A stretch of 16,884 nucleotides of DNA from an uncultured Paracoccus sp. (GTDB lineage Bacteria > Pseudomonadota > Alphaproteobacteria > Rhodobacterales > Rhodobacteraceae), in contig NZ_CAMIOH010000054.1 in assembly GCF_946221145.1 (NCBI RefSeq), positions 1 to 16,884 on the forward strand. Reading direction: 5' to 3'. The position numbers and the translations under genes are program-made. Under the pieces are notes generated by a model. It made no database searches, had not been told where the DNA came from, and saw only the letters and a list, made by a program, of their open reading frames with translations. Below, piece by piece: positions 7,023 to 14,506 of this stretch; position 1 is the stretch's first letter; each line of letters starts with the position of its first letter.

Positions 7023-7780
7023 GCCGAAACCTCGCCTGCAAAGCGAAAGCCGCTGGTGTCGCGGGCTGAGACAGAGATCGGCCCCCGCGCCAGGTCGGGC
7101 GGCAGCAGGAAGGTCAGGACCGGATTTTCCTCCAGCGGTTCGTGGATCTCCAGCCGGGCGATGTCGGTGCCCTGCGCATCCCGCAGGATCAGTTCGCTCA
7201 GGTGATGGGCGGGAATGCCCTGGGCCAGGCCGGTGTCCATGGGATGGCGGATGGCCACGCGCAGCCGCCCGGTGTCCGGCCACAGCCTGGCGCGCATTTC
7301 GCCGAAACCGTCCTGCCAGTCGGGGCGGGCATGGGTCGCGGCGGGGGCCGAACAACCGCCGCCCATCGCGTCGATGAACGTGCCGGCCATGATCCATGCG
7401 CCATCCGACAGGGCCGAGACCCGGATCGGCCCGGCGATCTCGTATTTGACGCCAAAGCCCAGCATCGGCAGGGCGCGGCCGGGATGAAAGACCAGGGCCA
7501 GCGGAAACGGGCTATAGTCGATGGTCACGGCGATCCGCTCGACCGCCGGAAGACCGGTCGCGTCGGCCAGGATCGGCACGTGGCGCGCATCCTCGGCATT
7601 GGCGGGGGCCAGCAGGCGCAGGCCGGGATCGCTGCGCCAGGCGTCGGGCGCGCCCAGCAGGTCGGCGCGGTGGCTGTCCCACATGCCGCTGTCCAGCGTC
7701 TCGGGGCGGGTCAGGCCGCCGCCGAACGCGGCCAGCCCGTCCCGGCCCCCGGGCAGCAGATGGGACAGGATCGCCGTCAC
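7019..7780 (-). CDS. quinoprotein dehydrogenase-associated SoxYZ-like carrier protein
   Basis: This is a fused SoxY-SoxZ-like protein of 253 residues when read from GTG 7780, 13 bases after the cytochrome stop. The SoxY-like half (about 55-155) carries MGGGCSAPAA with Cys143, the single conserved cysteine expected to hold a covalent sulfur-linked group, though here it is internal rather than at the C-terminus as in true SoxY. The SoxZ-like half (about 160-253) has IRHPMDTG, IPAHHLSEL and EPLEENPVLTF. Family members sit beside PQQ dehydrogenases in many proteobacteria; what they carry is unknown. Oddly, the N-terminus (TAILSHLLPGGRDGLAAFGGG) is not a convincing signal peptide although its partners are exported. 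No ATG start is available between the cytochrome stop and the conserved part; the open frame runs on to 7840 but overlaps the cytochrome. Confidence 0.85.
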   Translation of the reverse strand: MTAILSHLLPGGRDGLAAFGGGLTRPETLDSGMWDSHRADLLGAPDAWRSDPGLRLLAPANAEDARHVPILADATGLPAVERIAVTIDYSPFPLALVFHPGRALPMLGFGVKYEIAGPIRVSALSDGAWIMAGTFIDAMGGGCSAPAATHARPDWQDGFGEMRARLWPDTGRLRVAIRHPMDTGLAQGIPAHHLSELILRDAQGTDIARLEIHEPLEENPVLTFLLPPDLARGPISVSARDTSGFRFAGEVSA

Positions 7781-7793
7781 CGCCCCGGCCCCG

Positions 7794-8465
7794 TCAGTTC
7801 CGCACGGCGGCGGACAGGGTTTCGATGGCCGCCTTGACATGCGGCGGGGTCGTGGTCAGCTGCCACGCGGCCTCGTCAAAGGGCGTCACGGCGCGGGGGG
7901 CGCCCGACAGGGCCTCGAACCCCTCGCCCGCCGCCACCAGTTCGGGGGCAAGCGCGGCGGCGGCCGCCTGGTCCCCGGCCACGGCGGTCAGCTTGTCGCG
8001 CAGGGCGGTCAGGCTGTCCTTCTGGTCGGCGATCTCGACCTCGTCGGCACGGGTCTCGACATAGGTGCGGATCGCCCAGATCGCCTCCTGGTTCAGGATG
8101 CCTTCAAAGGGCGGCATCTTCACCGCGCCATTCTGTTCATAGCCGTGCAGGATCCGGTCCAGATACCATTCGTCGCCGAACGCGGTCGCCTCCAGATAGC
8201 GCAGATCCGGCGCCAGCCCGCCAGACACCGCGCCCAGCCCGTGGCAGCGGGCGCAATTGCTGTTGAAACCCTTGGCGCCGACCTCGACCGCCTTGAACAG
8301 CACCTCGGGCGCGGCCTCGCGCCAGGGGTTTTCGGTGGCCATCTCCTCGGGCAGGTCGGGCAGGCCGGTGGTGTCCACCGACTGCGGTGCGGTGTCGCCA
8401 TGGCCAAGCGCCGCCGCCGCCCCCAGGATGATGCCGAAACCGGCCCAGATCGTCGCCTTGCGCAT
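7794..8465 (-). CDS. cytochrome c-550 (PedF/ExaB-like), electron acceptor of the PQQ dehydrogenase
   Basis: This is a 223-residue exported monohaem c-type cytochrome. The signal peptide spans about 1-23. The haem site CARCH is at 71-75 and the likely axial methionine is Met117 in KMPPFEG. Conserved surroundings (FNSNCARCHGLGAVSGGLAPDL, then YGDEW-like FGDEWYL and AIRTYV) match the cytochrome c-550 that takes electrons from PQQ ethanol dehydrogenase and hands them to the terminal oxidase. From about 145 onward there is an Ala-rich extension of roughly 80 residues, making it clearly longer than the Pseudomonas ExaB cytochrome. The start ATG 8465 has GGGGGGA (8473-8479) seven bases ahead. It is the first gene of the minus-strand operon, so its upstream region is the operon promoter. 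Confidence 0.88.
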   Translation of the reverse strand: MRKATIWAGFGIILGAAAALGHGDTAPQSVDTTGLPDLPEEMATENPWREAAPEVLFKAVEVGAKGFNSNCARCHGLGAVSGGLAPDLRYLEATAFGDEWYLDRILHGYEQNGAVKMPPFEGILNQEAIWAIRTYVETRADEVEIADQKDSLTALRDKLTAVAGDQAAAAALAPELVAAGEGFEALSGAPRAVTPFDEAAWQLTTTPPHVKAAIETLSAAVRN

Positions 8466-8521
8466 TGCGATGTCCCCCCATGTCGCGTTGGTGACAGGAT
8501 CGGGGCGGGGGCAGGCTGCGG

Positions 8522-8575
8522 CAATTCTCCAATGGTCGGCCTGTCGCGGCGGGTCTTAGGCCGAAGGTCGAATTG
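8522..8575. promoter_or_regulatory. divergent promoter region with nested inverted repeats (candidate operator)
   Basis: The 143-bp gap 8466-8608 separates the minus-strand exa operon from the plus-strand CXXCW gene and must hold both promoters. Within it, CAATTC (8522-8527) mirrors GAATTG (8570-8575), and inside these TCGGCC (8536-8541) mirrors GGCCGA (8559-8564). The word GGTCG recurs at 8534, 8566 and 8575. Such symmetry, centred near 8549, fits dimeric regulator binding, and the LuxR-type regulator encoded 0.7 kb away is the obvious candidate. I see no convincing sigma-70 -35/-10 pair. The assignment to that regulator is inference. Confidence 0.4.
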
Positions 8576-8608
8576 GTCGCCGGGCGGGGGCTGTGGGAAG
8601 CTGATCGG

Positions 8609-9193
8609 ATGATGAAGATGCCGCGCCTGATCCCGGCCGCGCTGATCGCGCTGATGCCGCACGCTGCCGGGGCCGAACAGGTCTTCGATCCGGCCAGCGG
8701 GCTGCGGATCGCCGCCTATCGCGCGCCGGTTCCCGACAGCGTGCCGGGCGGGCGGGTGGTCGATGCGCAAGGCGTCGCCGCCCTGGCCGACCGGGGCGCG
8801 CTGCTGATCGACGCGATGGCCGCGCCGGGCCATGCGATCGGCGCGGATGGCGCCTGGACCGTCGCGGAACCGCACCGGACCATTCCCGGCGCCCGATGGC
8901 TGCCGGAAATCGGGCGCGGCCGTCCCGACCCGCGCATCGCCGCCGGATTGCAGGCATCGCTGGCGGATTGCCCCAAGACCCGGCCCATCGTGCTGTTCTG
9001 CAAGACCGACTGCTGGATGAGCTGGAATGCCGTCCAGCATGTCGCCGCCCTGGGTCATGGCGACATCGCCTGGTATCCCGGCGGCGTCGATGACTGGGCC
9101 GATGACGGGCGCCCGCTGCGGGATGCCCATCCGCTGCCGCTGGGTGCCAGCCTGTGCGGCATGGACGCGGCACCGCCCGCTGCCCTAGACTGA
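8609..9193 (+). CDS. PQQ-dependent catabolism-associated CXXCW motif protein
   Basis: This is a 194-residue exported protein with a rhodanese-like look. The signal peptide is short (PRLIPAALIALMPHAAGA, cleavage near 22). The mature part has VFDPASGLRIAAYRAPVP, then the conserved core PIVLFCKTDCWMSWNAVQH with Cys131 and Cys135 followed by Trp136, and a WYPGGVDDWADDG tail, all typical of this family. The cysteines are spaced C-x3-C-W. The family tracks with PQQ alcohol dehydrogenases; the cysteines suggest redox or sulfur-transfer chemistry, perhaps serving the SoxYZ-like carrier, but the function is not established. The start is ATG 8609, with GGGAAG (8595-8600) eight bases ahead; ATG 8612 is also possible. 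A TTG-type upstream extension to 8573 would spoil the signal peptide. It is divergent from the exa operon. Confidence 0.85.
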   Translation: MMKMPRLIPAALIALMPHAAGAEQVFDPASGLRIAAYRAPVPDSVPGGRVVDAQGVAALADRGALLIDAMAAPGHAIGADGAWTVAEPHRTIPGARWLPEIGRGRPDPRIAAGLQASLADCPKTRPIVLFCKTDCWMSWNAVQHVAALGHGDIAWYPGGVDDWADDGRPLRDAHPLPLGASLCGMDAAPPAALD

Positions 9194-9227
9194 CCGAAAC
9201 CGGCTGACACCGCGAAGGGCACCCGCC

Positions 9228-9902
9228 ATGACCCAGACCACGCCCCGCACCATCGCCTCGGTCCTGATCGTCGAGGATCATCCGCTGTTCTGCGACGCCC
9301 TGTCGATCACCTTGCAGATCGTCGGCGGGATCAGCAGCGTGCGCACGACCAGTTCCATCGGCGACTGCCTGCGCCAGCTTGCCGCCGGGCCGCAGCCGGA
9401 CGCGGTGTTCCTGGATCTGAACCTGCCCGATGCCGACGGGCTGGACGGGCTGCTGAAGGTGCGCAAGGCCGCCCCGGACGCGGCGCTGCTGATCGTGTCG
9501 TCGCTGACCAGCCCGGCCATCGTCACTGCGGCGATCGAATTCGGCGCCTCGGGCTATGTCCCCAAGCACAGCCAGCGGCAGGTGTTCCAGGACGCGCTGT
9601 CGCGCATCGCGGCGGGCGCGATCTATCTGCCCGAAGGGTTCACCGCCGCCGATCCCGCCGCCGCCAAGCCGCTGGCGCTGACCCGCGACCGGCTGGACAG
9701 CCTGACCGGCCAGCAGTCGCGGATCCTGGCGCTGATTTCCGAAGGCAAGCTGAACAAGCAGATCGCCCATGACCTGGACATCGCGGAATCGACGGTCAAG
9801 GCGCATGTCACCGTCATCATGCGCAAACTGGGCGTGCAGACCCGAACCCAGGCGGTGCTGGCCGCGCAGGCCGCGCGGTTTGACAGCCTTGCCGCGCGGT
9901 GA
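9228..9902 (+). CDS. LuxR/NarL-type response regulator, AgmR/ErbR-like
   Basis: This is a 224-residue response regulator. The receiver domain (about 10-130) has the acidic pair Glu16-Asp17 in VEDHPLF, phospho-acceptor Asp63 in FLDLNLPDADG, Ser91 at the switch position (IVSSL) and Lys113 in YVPKHS. After a linker containing IYLPEGF comes a LuxR-type helix-turn-helix (about 155-212) with NKQIAHDLDIAESTVKAHV. The wording of both domains resembles AgmR/ErbR of Pseudomonas, the regulator of PQQ ethanol oxidation genes. It lies 34 bases after the CXXCW gene, with GAAGGG ahead of ATG 9228, so the two are likely co-transcribed. The likely target is the divergent exa promoter. The partner kinase could be the hybrid kinase two genes on, but this is not shown by sequence. 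Confidence 0.85.
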   Translation: MTQTTPRTIASVLIVEDHPLFCDALSITLQIVGGISSVRTTSSIGDCLRQLAAGPQPDAVFLDLNLPDADGLDGLLKVRKAAPDAALLIVSSLTSPAIVTAAIEFGASGYVPKHSQRQVFQDALSRIAAGAIYLPEGFTAADPAAAKPLALTRDRLDSLTGQQSRILALISEGKLNKQIAHDLDIAESTVKAHVTVIMRKLGVQTRTQAVLAAQAARFDSLAAR

Positions 9903-9909
9903 CATCCTT
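9870..9909 (+). repeat. imperfect 21/19-bp tandem duplication at the end of the regulator gene
   Basis: A 21-bp unit (9870-9890) beginning GCCGCGCGGTTTGACAG is followed directly by a 19-bp copy (9891-9909) that lacks two T bases and has one G-to-T change; a partial third copy (GCCGC) starts at 9910. The second copy contains the regulator's stop codon TGA (9900-9902), which appears because of the two-base loss. The change touches only the last few residues (DSLAAR), beyond the DNA-binding domain. Confidence 0.6.
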
Positions 9910-9941
9910 GCCGCCTGGGAGAGGCGCGGGCGGGCAGTGAC

Positions 9942-11129
9942 ATGGACGGAGGGGATCCGGTAGCCGCCCCGGTGCGGGTGGCAGCCGAGGGCAGGGGACA
10001 GGCGCCGGGCATCCTGCGCCGCGCGCAGGCGGCTGCGGCTGATCCGGCCGCCGTGCCGGGCCTTGCGTCGGATCTGGGACCGGATCTGGGGCTGGTGCTG
10101 CTGTTCGTGTCGCCAACGGCGGATTTTCCGGCGACCATGGCGGCGGCCAGCCGCGCCTTCGGCGCCACCCCGGTCCTGGGCTGCACCACCGCCGGAGAGA
10201 TCGCCGGTGGCTATGTCGAGGATCGGATCATCGCCGTGGGCTTTCCGGCCCGCGATTTTGCGGCCGAGACCATCGCCGTCGCGGATCTGGACCGGATCGA
10301 GCCTGCGGCCCTGATCGACACCATGATCCGCGCGCGCCAGCGGCTGGCGTCCAGCCATCCGGGGTTCGCCCATGAATTCGCCTATCTGATGGTCGATGGC
10401 ATCACCCTGCGGGAAGACGCGCTGATGGCGGTGCTGGGCCACGGGCTTGGCCCGGTGCCGCTGTTCGGCGGATCGGCGGGCGACGGGACGCGGTTTCAGC
10501 AAAGCTATCTGGCCCAGGGCGCGCGGGTCTGCGCCAACGCGGCGCTGCTGACATTCGTGCGCACCCGCTGCCCGATCAAGGTGTTCAGCTTCGACCATCT
10601 GGACGCGGCCACGGGGCAGATGGTGGTGACCGGCGCCGATCCCGCGCGGCGCCGTGTCCGCGAAATCAACGCAGCCCCTGCCGCCGCCGAATATGCGCGG
10701 CTGCTGGGCAAGCCCGCCTGGCAGCTGGATCCGTTCACCTTTGCCGCGCATCCCCTGGTGGTGCGGGTCGGCGGACGCTATCACGTCCGGTCGATCCAGA
10801 GGGTCGAAAACGGCACCGATCTGGTGTTCTTTTCCGCCATTGACGAAGGCGTGGTGCTGACGCTGGCGACGCCGCGCGACATCGCGCGGTCGCTGGACAC
10901 GAACCTGGCGGGGCTGGCTGCCGCCGGTCCCCTGGACAGCATCCTGGCCTGCGACTGCATCCTGCGCCGGATCGAGGCGCAGCAGAAGCAGCAGACGACC
11001 GAGGTGTCGCGGATCCTGGCGCGCCACAATGTCACCGGGTTTTCGACCTATGGCGAACAGTTCGGGGCAATGCATGTCAACCTGACCATGACCGGCGTCG
11101 CGATCTATGCCCCCGATGGTGACGGCTGA
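9942..11129 (+). CDS. nosP: FIST-domain sensor protein, NosP-like
   Basis: This is a 395-residue cytoplasmic protein without a signal peptide or membrane segment. The FIST N-terminal domain spans about 45-235, with VLGCTTAGEIAGGY (78-91) and LFGGSAGDGTRF (174-185). The FIST C-terminal domain spans about 240-390, with AAEYARLLG, a long helix near 340-360 and GFSTYGEQFG (366-375), the usual closing motif. FIST proteins are signal sensors. In Pseudomonas and other bacteria a FIST protein encoded with kinase NahK (NosP) binds haem and nitric oxide and controls the kinase. The gene order here is the same: the TGA stop overlaps the kinase ATG by one base (TGATG). Possible haem ligands include His139, 144, 167, 219, 270, 281, 362 and 378; I cannot tell which. 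Haem binding in this protein is inferred from the family and neighbour. Confidence 0.82.
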   Translation: MDGGDPVAAPVRVAAEGRGQAPGILRRAQAAAADPAAVPGLASDLGPDLGLVLLFVSPTADFPATMAAASRAFGATPVLGCTTAGEIAGGYVEDRIIAVGFPARDFAAETIAVADLDRIEPAALIDTMIRARQRLASSHPGFAHEFAYLMVDGITLREDALMAVLGHGLGPVPLFGGSAGDGTRFQQSYLAQGARVCANAALLTFVRTRCPIKVFSFDHLDAATGQMVVTGADPARRRVREINAAPAAAEYARLLGKPAWQLDPFTFAAHPLVVRVGGRYHVRSIQRVENGTDLVFFSAIDEGVVLTLATPRDIARSLDTNLAGLAAAGPLDSILACDCILRRIEAQQKQQTTEVSRILARHNVTGFSTYGEQFGAMHVNLTMTGVAIYAPDGDG

Positions 11130-13330
11130 TGGACAACCTTGTCGATCCGGCCCTGCCGCCGGATGTCCAGATCGCCCGGTTGAAGAAGATCAGCGCCGTG
11201 CTGATGCGCCGCGTGGAAACCCAGACCGACCGTGACGGCGCGGCCTATTCGCAATTCGAACGCGCCGTGGTGCTGGAGGATCAGGTTCGCCGCCGGACCG
11301 GCGAACTGGAACACGCGCTGCGGCTGCTGAACGAATCCAACGCCAAGCTGTCGGCTGCCAATGCCCAGATCGAATCCGCGCGCCGCGATCTGGCAAGCGC
11401 CATCGAGGCGGTGCAGGAGGGTTTTGCCCTGTTCGGCGTCGATGACGTGCTGCTGCTGTTCAACGGCCGCTTCTGCTGGCAGATGCCCGATGTGCGCGCC
11501 AGCCTGCATCCGGGGATGAGCTTTGCCGACTATATCCGCGTCGTCAGCCGGTCACCCATGCTGCACCTGCCTGCGGGCCATACGCCGGAAGACTGGGCCG
11601 CGACCCGGATGCGGCGGCACCGGCGCGACCACGTGATCTTCAACCTGGCGCTGACCGACGACCGCTGGATGCAGGTGTCCGAACACCGCACGGCGAATTC
11701 CGGCACCGCCATCGTGCAGACCGACGTGTCAGACCTGATGCGGGCCGAACGCGAACAGCGGGAACGGCTTCTGGACAACCAGGGGCGGATCATCCGCGCC
11801 ACGCTGGACCATCTGGCCCAGGGGGTGGCGATCTTCGATGCGCAGGGGCTGCTGGCGGGATGGAACCGGCGGTTCCGCATCCTGACCGGGCTGCCGCCGC
11901 AGACCTTTACCCTGGGCACGCGGTTTCAGCGCGTCACCGACCAGTTGCAGCAATCCTTCCGGCTGGCCGACAGCGGATCGGCGGCGCAGATCGCGGGCTG
12001 GATCCAGGACCGGGCGGCGCGCGATGCGCTGTCCTTCGAACTGGTTCAGCAGGGTGGCACGCTGACGCTGGACGGCTTTGCGCAGCGCCTGCCGGACGAT
12101 GGCGTGGTGCTGTCGCTGACCGATGTCACCGCCGAACGCGACGCCCTGCGCCGCCTGGCCCGCGCGAACGAGGAACTGGAAGCCCGCGTCGCCGCCCGCA
12201 CCGACGAATTGCGCGATGCCCTGGCACGGGCCGAGCGGTCGAATGCGTCCAAGTCGCGCTTTGTCGCGGCGGCCAGCCACGATCTGCTGCAACCGCTGTC
12301 GGCGGCCAAGCTGTATCTGTCGGCCGCCGATACCGCCGGGACCAATGCCAATGTCCAGAAGGCGGGCGAGGCGCTGACCAATGTCGAACGCATCATCGAG
12401 GCATTGCTGGACATTTCCCGCCTGGAAACCGAGGAGGAGCAGCTGTCCCAGGGCGATCTGGCGCTGAACGACATCCTGGCGTCGCTGGCGTCCAGCTTTG
12501 CCCCGGTGGCGGCGGCCAAGGGGCTGCGGTTCCGGGTGCGCCCGACCGGCGCGCATGTCGTCAGCGACGGTCTGTATCTGCAACGCATCGTGCAGAACCT
12601 GATTTCCAACGCCATCCGCTATACCGACCGGGGCGGGGTCTTCGTGGGCGCCCGGCGGCGCGGCGATCGGGTCCGCATCGAGGTCTGGGACAGTGGCCCC
12701 GGCATCCGAGAGGAGGACCGGGCGGTGATCTTTCAGGAATTCCGCCGCCTGCACCGCCGCGCCTCGGCCAGCGAGGGGATGGGATTGGGCCTTGCCATTG
12801 TCGAGCGCGCCTGCGCCCGGTTGGGGCATGATCTGGACCTGGTGTCGCGTCCGGGGCGGGGCAGCGTGTTCCGGGTGACGGTGCCGCTGGCCGCCACCGA
12901 TCCGCGCCCGCGCCAGGACGATGGCGACCCGCGCCACCTGCCGTCGCTGGCGGGGGCGGGGCTGCTGGTCCTGCTGGTGGACAACGACCACGAACTGCGC
13001 CGCGCCATGGTCGCGTTGCTGGAGGGATGGGGGATCACCGTCCTGGACGCCGAAGGCCCCGAGGACGCCATCGCCCTGATCGACGAGATGGACTTCGTGC
13101 CCGACGCGATGCTGATCGACTATCAGCTGAACGACGACGTGGACGGGCTGGATCTGGCGGCGATGCTGCGCAGGCGGTTCGGCTGGCGCCCGGCGCGGAT
13201 CATCTCGGCTGACCGTTCGCCCGTCTTGCGCGAACGCTGCGCGCGGATGGGCCTGTTCCCGATGCCCAAGCCCCTGGATACCGAGGCGCTGTATCATTTC
13301 CTGTCGAACGTGAATCCGGCGATTGCCTGA
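11129..13330 (+). CDS. nahK: hybrid sensor histidine kinase/response regulator, NahK/ErcS'-like
   Basis: This is a 733-residue soluble hybrid kinase. In order: a coiled-coil N-terminus (about 40-95), a first PAS domain (about 92-200, EAVQEGFALF), a second PAS domain (about 220-335, LDHLAQGVAIFDAQGLLAGWN), a coiled coil (about 340-375), HisKA with phospho-acceptor His384 (AASHDLLQPLSAAKLYLS), a HATPase with the N box NLISNAIRYT (490-499), G1 DSGPG (521-525) and G2 GMGLGL (550-555), then a C-terminal receiver (about 612-730) with Asp618, Asp620 and acceptor Asp664 (LIDYQL). There are no membrane segments, so the signal is intracellular or comes from a partner. The HDLLQPLSAAKL H-box is the NahK/ErcS' style. 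Coupling to the FIST gene points to that protein as its sensor. A separate phosphotransfer protein would be needed to relay phosphate; none is in the window. Confidence 0.88.
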   Translation: MDNLVDPALPPDVQIARLKKISAVLMRRVETQTDRDGAAYSQFERAVVLEDQVRRRTGELEHALRLLNESNAKLSAANAQIESARRDLASAIEAVQEGFALFGVDDVLLLFNGRFCWQMPDVRASLHPGMSFADYIRVVSRSPMLHLPAGHTPEDWAATRMRRHRRDHVIFNLALTDDRWMQVSEHRTANSGTAIVQTDVSDLMRAEREQRERLLDNQGRIIRATLDHLAQGVAIFDAQGLLAGWNRRFRILTGLPPQTFTLGTRFQRVTDQLQQSFRLADSGSAAQIAGWIQDRAARDALSFELVQQGGTLTLDGFAQRLPDDGVVLSLTDVTAERDALRRLARANEELEARVAARTDELRDALARAERSNASKSRFVAAASHDLLQPLSAAKLYLSAADTAGTNANVQKAGEALTNVERIIEALLDISRLETEEEQLSQGDLALNDILASLASSFAPVAAAKGLRFRVRPTGAHVVSDGLYLQRIVQNLISNAIRYTDRGGVFVGARRRGDRVRIEVWDSGPGIREEDRAVIFQEFRRLHRRASASEGMGLGLAIVERACARLGHDLDLVSRPGRGSVFRVTVPLAATDPRPRQDDGDPRHLPSLAGAGLLVLLVDNDHELRRAMVALLEGWGITVLDAEGPEDAIALIDEMDFVPDAMLIDYQLNDDVDGLDLAAMLRRRFGWRPARIISADRSPVLRERCARMGLFPMPKPLDTEALYHFLSNVNPAIA

Positions 13331-13417
13331 CTTGTGATCCGATCCGGGCGGCCGGGCCGGAACGCACAGGACGCCTGCGCGGTTGATCCTTGCCACGCCA
13401 GCCGCAAGGGACCGATC

Positions 13418-14506
13418 ATGCAGCCAGCCATCCGCTATTCCCCCGATGTCGAAACCGTCGGTCCCGACGAGGCGCAGGTGATCCGCGACCTGTCCGACAC
13501 CCTGCACGACATCCTGGAGACCACATCCAAGGATTACGGCCACGCGGTCCGCGCCGTCCATGCGAAAAGCCACGGCATCCTGCGCGGCGAGCTGGAGATC
13601 CTGCCGGGCCTGCCGCCGGAACTGGCCCAGGGAATTTTTTCCCGGCCCGGGCGGCATCAGGCGGTCATCCGCATTTCCACCAATCCCGGCGACCTGCTGC
13701 CCGACTCCGTTTCCGTCCCGCGCGGCCTGGCCCTGAAGATCATCGGCGTTCAGGGCGAACGGCTGGAGGGGGCAGATGGCGAAAACCAGGATTTCATCTT
13801 CGTCAACGGCCCGGCCTTTTCCGCGCCCGATCCCGCGACCTTCCTGAAGACCCTCAAGCTGCTGGCCAAGACCACCGACCGCGCCGAATGGGCCAAGCGC
13901 GGGTTGTCGGCGGTGCTGCGCGGCGCGGAAAAGGCGCTCGAGGCGGTGGGCGGCGAAAGCGCCACCTTGCAGACCCTGGGCGGCGCCCCGAACGTGCATC
14001 CGCTGGGCGAGACCTATTTCACCCAGACGGCCTTCCGGTTTGGCGATCACGTCGCCAAGCTGTCGCTTCAGCCGGTCTCGGACAGCCTGACCCGCCACAC
14101 CGGCCACGAGATCGACACCAGGGGCCGTCCCGACGCCATCCGCGAAACGGTCGCCGCCGACATGCAGACAGGCGATGCCGTCTGGAACCTGCGCGTCCAG
14201 CTGTGCCGCGACCTGGACAGGATGCCGATCGAGGATCCGTCCGTCCTGTGGGACGAGGCCTTGTCGCCCTTTGTTACCGTGGCCCGGCTGCATGCCCTGG
14301 CACAGACCGGCTGGTCTCGGGATGCTGCCGATCTGGTCGATGAGCATATGCGATTTTCCGTCTGGACCGGCATCCAGGCGCATCGTCCGCTGGGCGCGAT
14401 CAACCGGGCGCGGCGCGAGCCCTATCGCATGTCGTCCCAGTTCCGCGCGCGGTTCAACGGCTGCCCGATCCATGAACCCGCCCCGGCGGCGAAGGCCGCG
14501 TCATGA
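13418..14506 (+). CDS. catalase-family haem protein (small, y4iL-like)
   Basis: This is a 362-residue protein of the short catalase-related group, far smaller than typical catalases (about 480 residues or more). The haem-site residues of the fold are recognisable: distal His48 in VRAVHAKSHG, Asn130 in DFIFVNGPAFSAPD, and a candidate proximal Tyr336 in ARREPYRMSSQFR. The segment PRGLALKIIGV (101-111) also matches catalases. No signal peptide is present, so it is cytoplasmic. Relatives may act as catalase, peroxidase or lipid-peroxide enzymes, so the substrate is not settled. The start ATG 13418 has AAGGGA (13406-13411) six bases ahead; a GTG at 13334 would add 28 residues of poor quality. The stop overlaps the next start by four bases (ATGA), so it is probably made together with the YdeP-like enzyme. 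Confidence 0.85.
   Translation: MQPAIRYSPDVETVGPDEAQVIRDLSDTLHDILETTSKDYGHAVRAVHAKSHGILRGELEILPGLPPELAQGIFSRPGRHQAVIRISTNPGDLLPDSVSVPRGLALKIIGVQGERLEGADGENQDFIFVNGPAFSAPDPATFLKTLKLLAKTTDRAEWAKRGLSAVLRGAEKALEAVGGESATLQTLGGAPNVHPLGETYFTQTAFRFGDHVAKLSLQPVSDSLTRHTGHEIDTRGRPDAIRETVAADMQTGDAVWNLRVQLCRDLDRMPIEDPSVLWDEALSPFVTVARLHALAQTGWSRDAADLVDEHMRFSVWTGIQAHRPLGAINRARREPYRMSSQFRARFNGCPIHEPAPAAKAAS

Noticed and set aside
8556..11075. Long minus-strand open frame (about 839 codons) opposite the CXXCW, regulator and FIST genes
   Set aside because: It is antisense to three recognised genes with intact motifs. The composition is Arg/Gly/Gln-rich noise without domains.
13343..13361. TCCGG/CCGGA hairpin after the kinase gene
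   Set aside because: It has only a five-pair stem in very GC-rich DNA and no T-run; not supportable as a terminator.
13334..13417. Possible 28-residue N-terminal extension of the catalase-like protein from GTG 13334
   Set aside because: The ribosome site AAGGGA and the family-like N-terminus support ATG 13418; the extension has no conserved look.
11729..14473. Long minus-strand open frame (about 914 codons) opposite the kinase and catalase-like genes
   Set aside because: It is a shadow of GC-rich coding sequence; the sense strand encodes full kinase and catalase-family motifs.
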